A DNA stretch of 64,000 bases, from positions 1-64,000 of the forward strand of contig DATFXM010000008.1 in NCBI GenBank assembly GCA_035315885.1. Direction: 5' to 3'. Of the stretch, positions 33,553-42,150 are shown in pieces (positions within the stretch are counted from its first letter, which is position 1; each line of letters starts with the position of its first letter). The notes beneath the pieces are model-generated. The model was not told the DNA's origin and did no database searches. It saw nothing but the letters and a program-made list of their open reading frames with translations. Position numbers and translations under genes: made by a program. This DNA comes from DATFXM01 sp035315885 (GTDB lineage Bacteria; Acidobacteriota; Blastocatellia; UBA7656).

Positions 33553-34539
33553 TCAAAAATCCACCCAGCGAAAACCACCCATCTGTTGGGCCTTCCAATA
33601 CAAGAACTGCGCCGACGCCAGATCCTCCACCGCCAACCCAAGCGACTTGAACAGCGTTATCTCATCGCGAGAAGTACGCCCTTCGCGAGCGCCGATAAGC
33701 AACTCCCCAATTTCAGCCTTGATGTGATCCGGCCCTATTAGACCTTCGCGCACCGCAGCCAGATAGTCGCCTCCTTCATTCATCGTGGATTCCCGCCTGT
33801 CCACGAACAGACTCGATTCAGCGATCGTGGCTCCATCGATCTCACTCGTAGTCGGTATGCTCGAGCCGACTACATTCAAATGCGTACCCGGTTCGATCCA
33901 TTCGCGTTTCAATATCGGACGCTCTGCGGTAGTCGCGGTGACGATCAAACCAGCTCGGCGAACAGCTTCTTCGACGCTATCGACCGCATCAATGGGGAAC
34001 GAGTATTTGTGACGAACCTCGTCCGCAAACTCCTGCGCGTTTTCTTTGCTTCTGCCCGCAACACGCACTCGACTGATGTTGCGAACGCACGCCATCGACT
34101 CAAGGTGAGCTCGAGCCTGGATACCGCAACCGATCAGTGCCAACTCGCACTCGCCATCATTCGCCAGCAGCTTTGTAGCGACTCCCGAAACCGCAGCCGT
34201 TCTTATCGAAGTAATCGCCGATGCGTCCATCAGGGCCTGCAGCTGTCCGGTCTCCGCGCTGAACAACAACACGCCACCCTGATGTGAGTCCAAGCCTCGT
34301 TCGGGGTTGCCGCGAAAGAAGCAAACTGCTTTGAGCCCATAAGCTGCGTTGCTTCCCCCTCGATACGAAGGCATCAGCGCTACGTCACCCGCCGCGCCCG
34401 GCGGCATCACAATCATTCTGAGCGGCATGAAAACTTCGCCCTTCGCAAGCGCCGCCAGAGCCTCTTCCATCACTCCGATGCATTCGGGCATCGTGAGGAG
34501 CTTCGTGACTTCATCGTGATTAAGCACCAGGATTTTCAT
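33553..34539 (-). CDS. Ornithine cyclodeaminase / mu-crystallin family protein
   Basis: 328 residues. The N-terminal dimerisation domain opens MKILVLNHDEVTKLLTMPEC. The NAD-binding core has LALIGCGIQARAHLESMACV, then RVAGRSKENAQEFADEV and IVTATTAERPILKREWI. The family includes ornithine cyclodeaminase, alanine dehydrogenase and ketimine reductases; the substrate cannot be read from sequence. The start overlaps the lpxA stop by 4 bases, an unusual tight coupling to lipid A synthesis. Confidence 0.85.
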   Translation of the reverse strand: MKILVLNHDEVTKLLTMPECIGVMEEALAALAKGEVFMPLRMIVMPPGAAGDVALMPSYRGGSNAAYGLKAVCFFRGNPERGLDSHQGGVLLFSAETGQLQALMDASAITSIRTAAVSGVATKLLANDGECELALIGCGIQARAHLESMACVRNISRVRVAGRSKENAQEFADEVRHKYSFPIDAVDSVEEAVRRAGLIVTATTAERPILKREWIEPGTHLNVVGSSIPTTSEIDGATIAESSLFVDRRESTMNEGGDYLAAVREGLIGPDHIKAEIGELLIGAREGRTSRDEITLFKSLGLAVEDLASAQFLYWKAQQMGGFRWVDF

Positions 34540-35309
34540 TTTATGACACCGCGCTGCGAGGATTCGATGAACTGGATGAGATAGTCAACTTCCGGCGCTC
34601 CGCTCAACTCGTTTTTGATCGCCTCGAGAGCCTGCGTAGTATTCAGTCGCGCGGCGAGGAGTAAACGAAACGCGTGAGAAATCCGGGCGATTTGCTCGCT
34701 GTCGAAGCCCTGTCTCTTGAGGCCGATCGTATTCTGTCCATAACAACGAGCGTGGTTCCCGACCGTCCGGGCATATGGCAATGCATCCTTTACTACCACT
34801 GAAAAAGCGCCGATGAATGCGTACTTCCCGACTCTGCAGAACTGATGGACTCCAGCGTACGCACCCAGCGTAGCGTGGTCCTCTACTATTACGTGACCTG
34901 CCAGGGAAGCTCCGTTGGCAAAGATAACGTGATCTCCGATGATGCAATCGTGCGCGATGTGGGCCTGCGCCATAAGCAGGTTGTCAGAGCCGATTCGGGT
35001 CAGGTTCCCGCCGCCTTCGGTTCCACGGTGTAGCGTAGTGAACTCCCGATACGTATTTCGCTCGCCGCACCTTAGCCAGCTTCGCTCGCCTCTGTACTTG
35101 AGGTCATGCGGAACCTGGCCCGCTGAGACAAACGGGAAAAAGACGCTTCCACTGCCGAATTCCGAGGGTCCTTCGATAACACAGTGGCTCGCGACTCGCA
35201 CGTCGTCGTGAAGGATGACATCGTCACCGATTACGGAGTAGGGTCCGATTGAAACGTTGCGACCAAGTTCGGCTTTTGTGCTGATGATTGCTGTGGGGTG
35301 AATCGACAA
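34536..35309 (-). CDS. lpxA: UDP-N-acetylglucosamine acyltransferase LpxA
   Basis: 257 residues. Left-handed beta-helix hexapeptide repeats run from SIHPTAIIST to about residue 190, followed by a helical C-domain. AHIAHDCIIGDH carries the catalytic histidine, and ASLAGHVIVED and GVHQFCRVG are conserved in LpxA. GNHARCYGQNTIGLKRQGF is the family landmark after the helix. It adds the first acyl chain to UDP-GlcNAc. The order lpxD-fabZ-lpxA is the common one. lpxC and lpxB are not in the window. Confidence 0.96.
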   Translation of the reverse strand: MSIHPTAIISTKAELGRNVSIGPYSVIGDDVILHDDVRVASHCVIEGPSEFGSGSVFFPFVSAGQVPHDLKYRGERSWLRCGERNTYREFTTLHRGTEGGGNLTRIGSDNLLMAQAHIAHDCIIGDHVIFANGASLAGHVIVEDHATLGAYAGVHQFCRVGKYAFIGAFSVVVKDALPYARTVGNHARCYGQNTIGLKRQGFDSEQIARISHAFRLLLAARLNTTQALEAIKNELSGAPEVDYLIQFIESSQRGVIK

Positions 35310-35332
35310 GTCGGCAATGGCTCCTAAGAAGA

Positions 35333-35827
35333 CTACTCGAGCGGCGTGAACGCGGCGCTGTTTATCTGATCGCTGCGCTCCACCACGCTGCGATCGACAA
35401 GTGACGAGGAGATTTCCGCTTCCGCCACGAGCTGGCCGTCCACGTAGGCCTCACCTCGCAGCCTGATGTAGCGCGGGCGAAGCTTGAGTACGGTTAGTTC
35501 GAGCCGGAGTTGATCGCCAGGAACTACCGGCTTGCGGAATTTGGCGCCGTCGATCCCGGTGAAGAACACCAGCTTCGACGCTCGGTCGGGCAGACTCCCA
35601 AGCATCAGCACCCCGGCTGTCTGGGCCATCGCTTCTACGATCAGGACTCCGGGCATCACCGGCGCTCCGGGAAAATGTCCGTCAAAGAAAGGCTCGTTGA
35701 GCGTGACGTTCTTCAACCCCACGACGCGCTTCCGAGCTTCGTACTCGATTATTCGGTCTACCAGAAGAAAAGGATATCGATGCGGCAGAATCGAGAGGAT
35801 CTGGGTTATATCCAGTATGGTCTCCAT
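35333..35827 (-). CDS. fabZ: 3-hydroxyacyl-ACP dehydratase FabZ
   Basis: 164 residues with the hotdog fold. ILSILPHRYPFLLVDRI opens the domain and HFPGAPVMPGVLIVEAMAQ holds the catalytic histidine and glutamate. It dehydrates 3-hydroxyacyl-ACP in fatty acid elongation, competing with LpxA and LpxD for their 3-hydroxyacyl substrate, which explains the clustering. Spacing is 23 bases to lpxA and 41 to lpxD. The tail (about 145-164) is longer than in E. coli FabZ. Confidence 0.96.
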   Translation of the reverse strand: METILDITQILSILPHRYPFLLVDRIIEYEARKRVVGLKNVTLNEPFFDGHFPGAPVMPGVLIVEAMAQTAGVLMLGSLPDRASKLVFFTGIDGAKFRKPVVPGDQLRLELTVLKLRPRYIRLRGEAYVDGQLVAEAEISSSLVDRSVVERSDQINSAAFTPLE

Positions 35828-35868
35828 TTTTGTTTTCCGCGCGAACCTCCGTAATCACGACGGGCCCA

Positions 35869-36954
35869 TCAGCCCTTTCCCTTGATCTCCAGTTTCAATT
35901 CCTCGATGCTGCGCTCGAGTTCTTTCATTTTGTTCGCTAGCTCCGGGAGCCTCGAGTATATCACCTGCACCTTTCGCCAGGCAGTTAAGTCCCGTGCGGG
36001 AATCATACCGCCGATCACCGCGCCATCCGGCACGTCCTTCGTAACTCCGGCCCGAGCGGTCACCACAACCCGCTGGCCGATGGTGACGTGCTGATTTGTA
36101 CCCACCTGTCCGGCAATCACGCAGTTCGCTCCGACGCGCGTGCCCCCTGAAAAACCGGTGAGCGCGGCAACCACAGTATTCTCGCCCAGCTCGCAGTTGT
36201 GTCCGATTTGTATGAGGTTGTCCAGCTTTACGCCGCGACGCAGGATCGTGTCGCCAAAGCCTGCTCGATCGATAGCGCAGTTTGCGCCGATCTCACAATC
36301 GTCCTCTACGACTACGCGACCCAGGTGAAGCAGTTTCACCTGATGTCCCTGTTCATCGGGGACGAAGCCGAAGCCGTCTGCCCCGATCACCGTTCCCGCG
36401 TGAACGATGCAGCGGCTTCCTACCCTGCAATCATGGTAGATCGTAACGTTGGGGTGAATGATTGTATCGTCTCCAATATGACAATTGTTGCCGATAACCG
36501 CGCCGGGGTGAAGAGTCACGCGATCACCAATCACTACGTTGTCGCCAACCGTCACGCGCGGAAGGATCGAGAGGTCCACACCCAGGACACAGTTCCTGCC
36601 AACAGCAAAGTCGTCACTCACAACTGTAGGTTCGTAAGCTGCCCCGTGGAGGGCCTGGATTGCGCGCGCAAAGGCGAGCTTTGGGTTTGCAGCGATGAGG
36701 AGGTTTTTGCTCACGCCGTCCATCATGGAGGAAACTATGAGGGCGGTAGCGTTCGAGTCGTTGACGCGGTCACGATAGCTCTGGTCCGAAGCGAGGGTTA
36801 TGTCCCCGTCTTCGGCGAGGTCGAACGAGCGGGCGCGGCGAACGATTGCCGCTGGATCTCCTCGGAGATCTGCTTTGATTAGCTCTGCGAGTTTGCCCAG
36901 GGAATGCATAGCAGATTGGCTCAGTCTTGGGGTGCGGAAGCGAAAGTTTCCCAT
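35869..36954 (-). CDS. lpxD: UDP-3-O-acylglucosamine N-acyltransferase LpxD
   Basis: 361 residues. The N-terminal uridine-binding domain (LGKLAELIKADLRGDP, DITLASDQSYRDRV) is followed by hexapeptide repeats (about 115-320). NLIQIGHNCELGENTVV carries the catalytic histidine. The C-terminal helix ends ELERSIEELKLEIKGKG. It adds the second 3-hydroxyacyl chain in lipid A synthesis. Family alignment also allows a start at the ATG at 36909 (MHSLGKLAEL); neither start has a clear SD. Confidence 0.94.
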   Translation of the reverse strand: MGNFRFRTPRLSQSAMHSLGKLAELIKADLRGDPAAIVRRARSFDLAEDGDITLASDQSYRDRVNDSNATALIVSSMMDGVSKNLLIAANPKLAFARAIQALHGAAYEPTVVSDDFAVGRNCVLGVDLSILPRVTVGDNVVIGDRVTLHPGAVIGNNCHIGDDTIIHPNVTIYHDCRVGSRCIVHAGTVIGADGFGFVPDEQGHQVKLLHLGRVVVEDDCEIGANCAIDRAGFGDTILRRGVKLDNLIQIGHNCELGENTVVAALTGFSGGTRVGANCVIAGQVGTNQHVTIGQRVVVTARAGVTKDVPDGAVIGGMIPARDLTAWRKVQVIYSRLPELANKMKELERSIEELKLEIKGKG

Positions 36955-36971
36955 GCGACCGGACTCGAGAT

Positions 36972-37036
36972 CAAACTGAGTTCTGAGTTTTGCGTTCTGA
37001 GTGCCACCTCGAAGGGGTTTTCCAACTCAGCACTCT
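36972..37036. repeat. Heptamer inverted repeat in the lpxD-gcvT divergent spacer
   Basis: The left arm CTGAGTTCTGAGTTTTGCG pairs with CAACTCAGCACTC on the right, with a degenerate CTCGAAGGGG hairpin between. It sits just upstream of the predicted gcvT promoter. Confidence 0.6.
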
Positions 37037-37037
37037 A

Positions 37038-37066
37038 TTGACTCACAAAAATGGCGCATGTTAGCT
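37038..37066 (+). promoter_or_regulatory. Possible gcvT promoter
   Basis: TTGACT (37038-37043), 17 bases, TTAGCT (37061-37066). The -10 is weak. No glycine riboswitch was recognised in the 177-base leader region, although this operon is often under one in other bacteria. Confidence 0.3.
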
Positions 37067-37131
37067 TGCCTGTTCTCTTTGGCCCGGCTAAGTTAGAAAG
37101 GTCTTCCCGCATTACGAGGTGAGTAACCCCG

Positions 37132-38220
37132 ATGGTTAAGCGCACGCCGCTTCATGACGCTCACATCACTTTAGGGGCGCGAATGGTCGATTTTGCCGGG
37201 TGGGATATGCCTGTTCAGTACAGCGGCCCAATCCCCGAACACCTCGCCGTCCGCTATACAGCCGGTCTCTTCGACGTCTCTCATATGGGCGAGATCGAAG
37301 TACGAGGCATCGGCGCCCAGCGCCTGGTTCAACAAGTAACCACCAATGATGCTTCGAGACTTGAAGACAATCAGGTCCAGTACTCCATCATGACCAACGA
37401 ACACGGCGGAGTGATCGACGACCTGCTGGTTTACCGACTCAACTTCGAGCATTTTCTCCTCGTGGTCAACGCAGCCGGGTCCGAGCTGGATTTCGAATGG
37501 GTAAAGAGCCACGCGGGAGATGACGTCGAGGTTCGCAACGTCGGCGCCGGCCTGGCGTTGCTGGCGCTCCAGGGTCCTCGTTCAGAACGAATTCTCCAGG
37601 ACCTCTCCGACCGCATGCTCGATCACATTCCCTATTACTGGTCGCAGCGAGTGGACGTCGACGGCGTCAGTTGCCTGGTATCAAGGACCGGCTACACCGG
37701 GGAAGATGGCTTCGAAGTCATGTGCAAGGCTGCCGACGCATTGCACCTCTGGAACCGCTTGCTGGTCACCGGCAGCGACAGGGACCTGATACCTTGCGGC
37801 CTGGCGGCTCGCAACACCCTTAGACTGGAAGCCGGGTATCGACTTTGCGGCAACGACATGGACCAGACTACGACGCCGTTGGAGGCTGGTTTGGGCTGGG
37901 TGGTAAAACTCGGTAAGGGAAACTTTGTCGGGCGCACCGCATTGCAGAAGCAGAAGGAAGAGGGTTTGAAGCGAAAGCTGGTCGGGTTCGAAATGCTCGA
38001 CAAAGCACCAGCGCGGGACGGATATCCGGTCGCGATTGGTGGAGTTGAAGTCGGCAAGGTCACCTCCGGCAGCCCGGCGCCTTACCTCAAGAAGAATGTC
38101 GGGTTTGTTTATTTGCCGATCGAGCACACCGCCGTTGGGACCGAGTTGTCCATAGTGGTTCGCGGCCGCGAGGTGCCGGCTCGAGTGGTCGCGATTCCTT
38201 TTTATAAACGCCCGCACTAA
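37132..38220 (+). CDS. gcvT: Glycine cleavage system T protein (aminomethyltransferase)
   Basis: 362 residues opening KRTPLHDAHITLGARMVDFAGW. Conserved segments include AGLFDVSHMGEIEV and SRTGYTGEDGFEV, and the aspartate of the folate site is in the early NDASRLEDNQVQYS region. It transfers the methylene group from the H-protein aminomethyl lipoyl arm to tetrahydrofolate. A GAGGTGA SD lies 8 bases before the ATG. First gene of the four-gene gcv operon. Confidence 0.96.
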   Translation: MVKRTPLHDAHITLGARMVDFAGWDMPVQYSGPIPEHLAVRYTAGLFDVSHMGEIEVRGIGAQRLVQQVTTNDASRLEDNQVQYSIMTNEHGGVIDDLLVYRLNFEHFLLVVNAAGSELDFEWVKSHAGDDVEVRNVGAGLALLALQGPRSERILQDLSDRMLDHIPYYWSQRVDVDGVSCLVSRTGYTGEDGFEVMCKAADALHLWNRLLVTGSDRDLIPCGLAARNTLRLEAGYRLCGNDMDQTTTPLEAGLGWVVKLGKGNFVGRTALQKQKEEGLKRKLVGFEMLDKAPARDGYPVAIGGVEVGKVTSGSPAPYLKKNVGFVYLPIEHTAVGTELSIVVRGREVPARVVAIPFYKRPH

Positions 38221-38277
38221 AAAGAAGACTCAACCGCGGCGCCCGATTGTTTTGAATAAGCCTCTGGAGATCACGAA

Positions 38278-38673
38278 ATGTCCAACACACCTGAAGACCT
38301 CAGCTATACCAAGGACCACGAATGGGTTCGGGTAAAAGGCGGAGATGCAACGGTCGGTATCACCGACCACGCCCAAAACCAGCTGGGAGACGTAGTCTAT
38401 GTCGAGCTGCCGAAGATCGGCGACAAGTTCGATGCTGCCGATCCGTTTGGCTCGGTGGAGAGCGTCAAGGCGGTCAGCGAGATTTACATGCCGGTGAGCG
38501 GTTCGGTGATTGAGGTAAACAGCTCGTTAAACGATGCGCCCGAAAAAGTGAACACTGATCCCTACGGTGAAGGCTGGATGATTCGCATCAAGATAGATAA
38601 TCCGGCCGAGGTGGATGCCTTGTTGAGCGCTGCGGAGTACGAGGACTACATCAAGGAAGAGTCTTCGGAGTAA
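38278..38673 (+). CDS. gcvH: Glycine cleavage system H protein
   Basis: 131 residues. Lys64 in GSVESVKAVSEIY is the lipoylation site. DLSYTKDHEWVRV and GDVVYVELPKIGDKFDA are typical of the family. It shuttles the aminomethyl group from the P protein to the T protein. The SD GGAG lies before the ATG, and gcvPA begins 6 bases after the stop. Confidence 0.97.
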   Translation: MSNTPEDLSYTKDHEWVRVKGGDATVGITDHAQNQLGDVVYVELPKIGDKFDAADPFGSVESVKAVSEIYMPVSGSVIEVNSSLNDAPEKVNTDPYGEGWMIRIKIDNPAEVDALLSAAEYEDYIKEESSE

Positions 38674-38679
38674 GCCCCG

Positions 38680-40014
38680 ATGAGATATATCCCGAACTCG
38701 CCCGACGAGCGCCAATCGATGCTCGCGAGCATCGGCCTCGACCGAATCCAACAGTTATTCGAGCAAATTCCCGCTAGTCTCAAGTTGAACGAACCGCTCG
38801 GCATCGGACCACCGATGAGCGAGCCCGAGCTGCTGTCGCACTTTCGCGCCCTCGCAGCTCGCAACCATGTAGACTGCCAGTCGTTTCTCGGCGCGGGCGC
38901 CTACTCGCACTTCATCCCCACGGTCATCGATCCGCTGATCTCGCGGTCCGAGTTCTTCACCGCCTACACACCGTATCAACCTGAGCAAAGCCAGGGCACT
39001 CTGCAATACATATTCGAATTCCAGACAATGATCTGTCAGCTCACCGGTCTGGATGTCGCAAACGCTTCGTTGTACGACGGCTCTACGGCGGTTGCCGAAG
39101 CGGTGCTTATGGCCCACCGGTTGACGCGGCGAAACAAGGTCCTGATCGCCGGCTCTCTCCATCCCCAATACCGAGAAGTTGTAGAGACCTACACCCGCAA
39201 TCTCGGATTCGAAGTTCGGTATTTAGGCTTCGGCAGCCATGGCACTCTTGAACCTGGAGCTCTTGGTATCGACAAAGAAACCGCGGCGATCGTAGTCCAA
39301 TCTCCTAACTTCTTCGGGTGCATCGAAGACCTGTCCCGAATGGCTGCAATTGCCCACGACGCAGGCGCCCTGCTGATCGTATCCACCGCCGAAGCGATGA
39401 GTCTCGGCCTGCTTCGATCGCCGGGCGACTGCGGAGCGGATATCTTTGCGGGAGAGGCGCAGTCATTTGGTATCCCGCTCAGCTTTGGCGGCCCTTACTG
39501 CGGTCTGTTTGCTACGCGAGACAAGTACGTAAGACAAATGCCGGGCCGTCTGGTTGGTGAAGCCTTCGATTCGGAGGGCCGGCGAGGTTACGTGCTGACG
39601 CTTTCGACTCGTGAGCAGCACATTCGTCGAGAGAAGGCTACGTCTAATATCTGCACGAACCAGGGTCTGTTTGCACTGATGGCCACCGTTTATCTCGCGA
39701 CGATGGGCAAGCGCGGAGTACAGGAAGTAGCTCGACAGAATTTTCATAAGGCACATTATGCCGCGTCTCAAATTTCGAAGCTGGACGGCTACGACCTGAA
39801 ATTTGGCGGACGATTCTTCAACGAGTTTGTTGTTCGCACGCCTATCGCAGCGGCAGAGATCAATCGCCGGCTGCTCGAACGAAGAATTGTGGGCGGCGTT
39901 TCGCTGGAAGGCTATCACGAGGACTTGCACGACTGCCTCCTCGTTTGCGTCACCGAAACATCGAGCAAGGCGAGTATCGATAAGTTTGTTTCGGCGCTGC
40001 GCGAAGTTGCGTGA
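38680..40014 (+). CDS. gcvPA: Glycine dehydrogenase (decarboxylating) subunit 1
   Basis: 444 residues. MRYIPNSPDERQSMLASIG is the classic start of the split P-protein N-terminal subunit. FLGAGAYSHFIPTVIDPLIS, YTPYQPEQSQGTLQYIFEFQ and NASLYDGSTAVAEAVLMA follow. With GcvPB it forms the PLP-dependent glycine decarboxylase. The SD GGAG overlaps the end of gcvH, so translation is coupled. Confidence 0.96.
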   Translation: MRYIPNSPDERQSMLASIGLDRIQQLFEQIPASLKLNEPLGIGPPMSEPELLSHFRALAARNHVDCQSFLGAGAYSHFIPTVIDPLISRSEFFTAYTPYQPEQSQGTLQYIFEFQTMICQLTGLDVANASLYDGSTAVAEAVLMAHRLTRRNKVLIAGSLHPQYREVVETYTRNLGFEVRYLGFGSHGTLEPGALGIDKETAAIVVQSPNFFGCIEDLSRMAAIAHDAGALLIVSTAEAMSLGLLRSPGDCGADIFAGEAQSFGIPLSFGGPYCGLFATRDKYVRQMPGRLVGEAFDSEGRRGYVLTLSTREQHIRREKATSNICTNQGLFALMATVYLATMGKRGVQEVARQNFHKAHYAASQISKLDGYDLKFGGRFFNEFVVRTPIAAAEINRRLLERRIVGGVSLEGYHEDLHDCLLVCVTETSSKASIDKFVSALREVA

Positions 40015-40079
40015 GCATCAGAGGATTAACGCCTACCAGCGGTGCGACGCCCGACTGACGGACTGCTAACGATCAAGAA

Positions 40080-41573
40080 ATGACCAGTAAGATAAAGAAG
40101 GCCACTACCCACGTCGTTCAGAATGAATCGTTATTGTTTGAACACTCCAGCGGTGGTCGGATCGGTTATTCGATTCCCGATCTCGATGTTCCGGAGACCT
40201 CGCTTGAAGAATCGATTGGACGTGACCTGCTCCGAACGGATGATCTGGATGGCATGCCCGAGCTGTCGGAGGTCGACGTAGTCCGACACTTTACTCGCCT
40301 TTCAAGCTGGAATTACTGCATAGACACAGGGCTGTACCCGCTCGGCTCGTGCACGATGAAGTACAATCCACGAATAAACGAGCGTGTTGCGCGCATCGAC
40401 GGGTTCGCCAACCTGCATCCGCTTGCACCGGCCGCCATCGCACAGGGTGCTCTGGAGATTGTCTATCAACTCGAGGAGTGCCTACGGAAGATTACCGGGC
40501 TTCATGCAGTTACTACCGAGCCTGCGGCTGGTGCACAGGGTGAGACGGTGGGGATAATGATGATCCGCGCGCTGCTTTCGGAGCGCGGCAACCCGAGAAA
40601 AAAAGTTCTCATCCCCGATTCAGCTCACGGAACAAATCCCGCCTCGGCAGCAATCTGCGGTTATATGGTCGAGACTGTGCCGTCGGACTCCGAAGGTCTC
40701 ACTGATCTGAATCAGCTCGCGGTTCATATGGATGAAGACGTAGCCGCATTCATGCTGACCAATCCGAACACCCTCGGAAAGTTTGAGAGGAACATTCGGC
40801 AGATTTGCGAGATCGTCCACGAGAAGGGCGGGTTTGTTTATATGGATGGCGCGAACATGAACGCGCTTGTGGGAGTGGCGCGACCGGCGAGTTTCGGCAT
40901 CGACGTCATGCATCTGAATCTTCACAAGACCTTCTCGACGCCGCACGGCGGAGGCGGACCGGGCGCGGGCCCGGTGGCGGTCACTGCGGAATTAGAACCG
41001 TTCCTTCCTTTCCCTCGAATCGTGCGCAAACCAGACGGGAGCCTTGCGGTGGATTTCGATCGTCCGAAGTCGGTAGGGCGCGTTCGGGCGTTCTTTGGAA
41101 ATTTTGGGGTGCTGGTGCGCGCGTTGTCGTACATCCTGACTCACGGCGATCCGGGTTTGCGCGAGGCGACGGAGACGGCGGTGCTAAATGCAAACTATCT
41201 GGCGCATCATCTGAATGACACTTATGAAGTGCCTTATCCTGGTCGCGTAATGCACGAAGTAGTTTTTTCGGATAAGCGACAGGCGAGGCACGGTGTGCGC
41301 AATCTGGACATCTCGAAGCGACTGATCGACTATGGGTTTTACCCGCCTACAATGTCATTTCCGCTGATCGTGAACGGGGCGTTGATGGTTGAGCCTACGG
41401 AGACCGAGAGTCGTGAGGAACTGGACTTGTTCATCGATGCGATGAAGTCCATCGACGAGGAGGCTGCTGAAGACCCGGAGTTACTGAAGCACGCGCCTCA
41501 CACCACGAAGGTTGGACGCCTTGACGAGGTAGCTGCCGCGCGGAAACCGGTCTTGCGTTGGACCGGGAAGTAG
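40080..41573 (+). CDS. gcvPB: Glycine dehydrogenase (decarboxylating) subunit 2
   Basis: 497 residues. The PLP lysine lies in NLHKTFSTPHGGGGPGAG. GLYPLGSCTMKYNPRINE and PDSAHGTNPASAAICGY are diagnostic of the C-terminal P-protein subunit. It binds PLP and catalyses glycine decarboxylation with GcvPA. Spacing to gcvPA is 65 bases. The tail has DPELLKHAPHTTKVGRLDEV, normal for this subunit. Confidence 0.96.
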   Translation: MTSKIKKATTHVVQNESLLFEHSSGGRIGYSIPDLDVPETSLEESIGRDLLRTDDLDGMPELSEVDVVRHFTRLSSWNYCIDTGLYPLGSCTMKYNPRINERVARIDGFANLHPLAPAAIAQGALEIVYQLEECLRKITGLHAVTTEPAAGAQGETVGIMMIRALLSERGNPRKKVLIPDSAHGTNPASAAICGYMVETVPSDSEGLTDLNQLAVHMDEDVAAFMLTNPNTLGKFERNIRQICEIVHEKGGFVYMDGANMNALVGVARPASFGIDVMHLNLHKTFSTPHGGGGPGAGPVAVTAELEPFLPFPRIVRKPDGSLAVDFDRPKSVGRVRAFFGNFGVLVRALSYILTHGDPGLREATETAVLNANYLAHHLNDTYEVPYPGRVMHEVVFSDKRQARHGVRNLDISKRLIDYGFYPPTMSFPLIVNGALMVEPTETESREELDLFIDAMKSIDEEAAEDPELLKHAPHTTKVGRLDEVAAARKPVLRWTGK

Positions 41574-41654
41574 TACTACAGATTTGCTTCTCGCTTTGTC
41601 CATCCGCTACACTTTCAACTTTCGAGTAACCTGATTATCACAAACCTGATTTGG

Positions 41655-41676
41655 CCCGGGTACTTTTCAACCCGGG
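41655..41676 (+). terminator. Hairpin after the gcv operon
   Basis: CCCGGGT (41655-41661) pairs with ACCCGGG (41670-41676) across an 8-base loop. There is no T-tract, so termination is uncertain. Confidence 0.3.
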
Positions 41677-41725
41677 TCTCAATTGACAAGGATTATGCGA
41701 GGATTTTGCGAGGAGTATGCGAGCG

Positions 41726-42130
41726 ATGAAGAAGGAGAGCATAGAAGCAATGCGCGCGAGGCTTATGCGAGACGACCAGGTGCAAACCATGATACGAATG
41801 CGCGCCTTCGAGATCTATCAGGGTCGCGGCGGACAGTCCGGCAATCCGCAACACGATTGGTTGCAAGCTGAAAACGAAATTCTTACTTATCTGATTCAGG
41901 AAGAAGCCGCCCTCGGTTCGATGCAGACGAGAAGCTCTGTCAGCAGCTCGCTCGGCTCCGGAAACAGCAAGGCAACTGCTTCCAGCGTGGCGAAGCCCCG
42001 CAGCACGACCAGAAAGACATCGTCCAAGAAATCGCTTGCTGCGGCCGAACTCACGGCTGACGGGGAGAAGAAAAAGACTTCTCGAGCGAAGAAGAGCGAT
42101 AAAGCCAAGGCCTCAAAGCCGAAAGAGTGA
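41726..42130 (+). CDS. DUF2934 domain protein with basic C-terminal tail
   Basis: 134 residues from the ATG at 41726; the ATG at 41717 is only one base from the AGGAG SD, so the later one is favoured. The N-terminal part (IRMRAFEIYQGRGG, NPQHDWLQAENEILTYLIQ) matches DUF2934, a short domain of unknown function common in Acidobacteriota and soil Proteobacteria. The last ~70 residues are Ser/Lys-rich (KKTSRAKKSDKAKASKPKE) and could bind nucleic acid; this is a guess. Upstream are imperfect repeats of ATGCGAGGA. Confidence 0.75.
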   Translation: MKKESIEAMRARLMRDDQVQTMIRMRAFEIYQGRGGQSGNPQHDWLQAENEILTYLIQEEAALGSMQTRSSVSSSLGSGNSKATASSVAKPRSTTRKTSSKKSLAAAELTADGEKKKTSRAKKSDKAKASKPKE

Positions 42131-42150
42131 TCGGTCGCGCACGGATTGCT

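Noticed and set aside
36955..37131. Glycine riboswitch upstream of gcvT
   Set aside because: The leader is mainly heptamer repeat; the conserved glycine aptamer strings are not visible.
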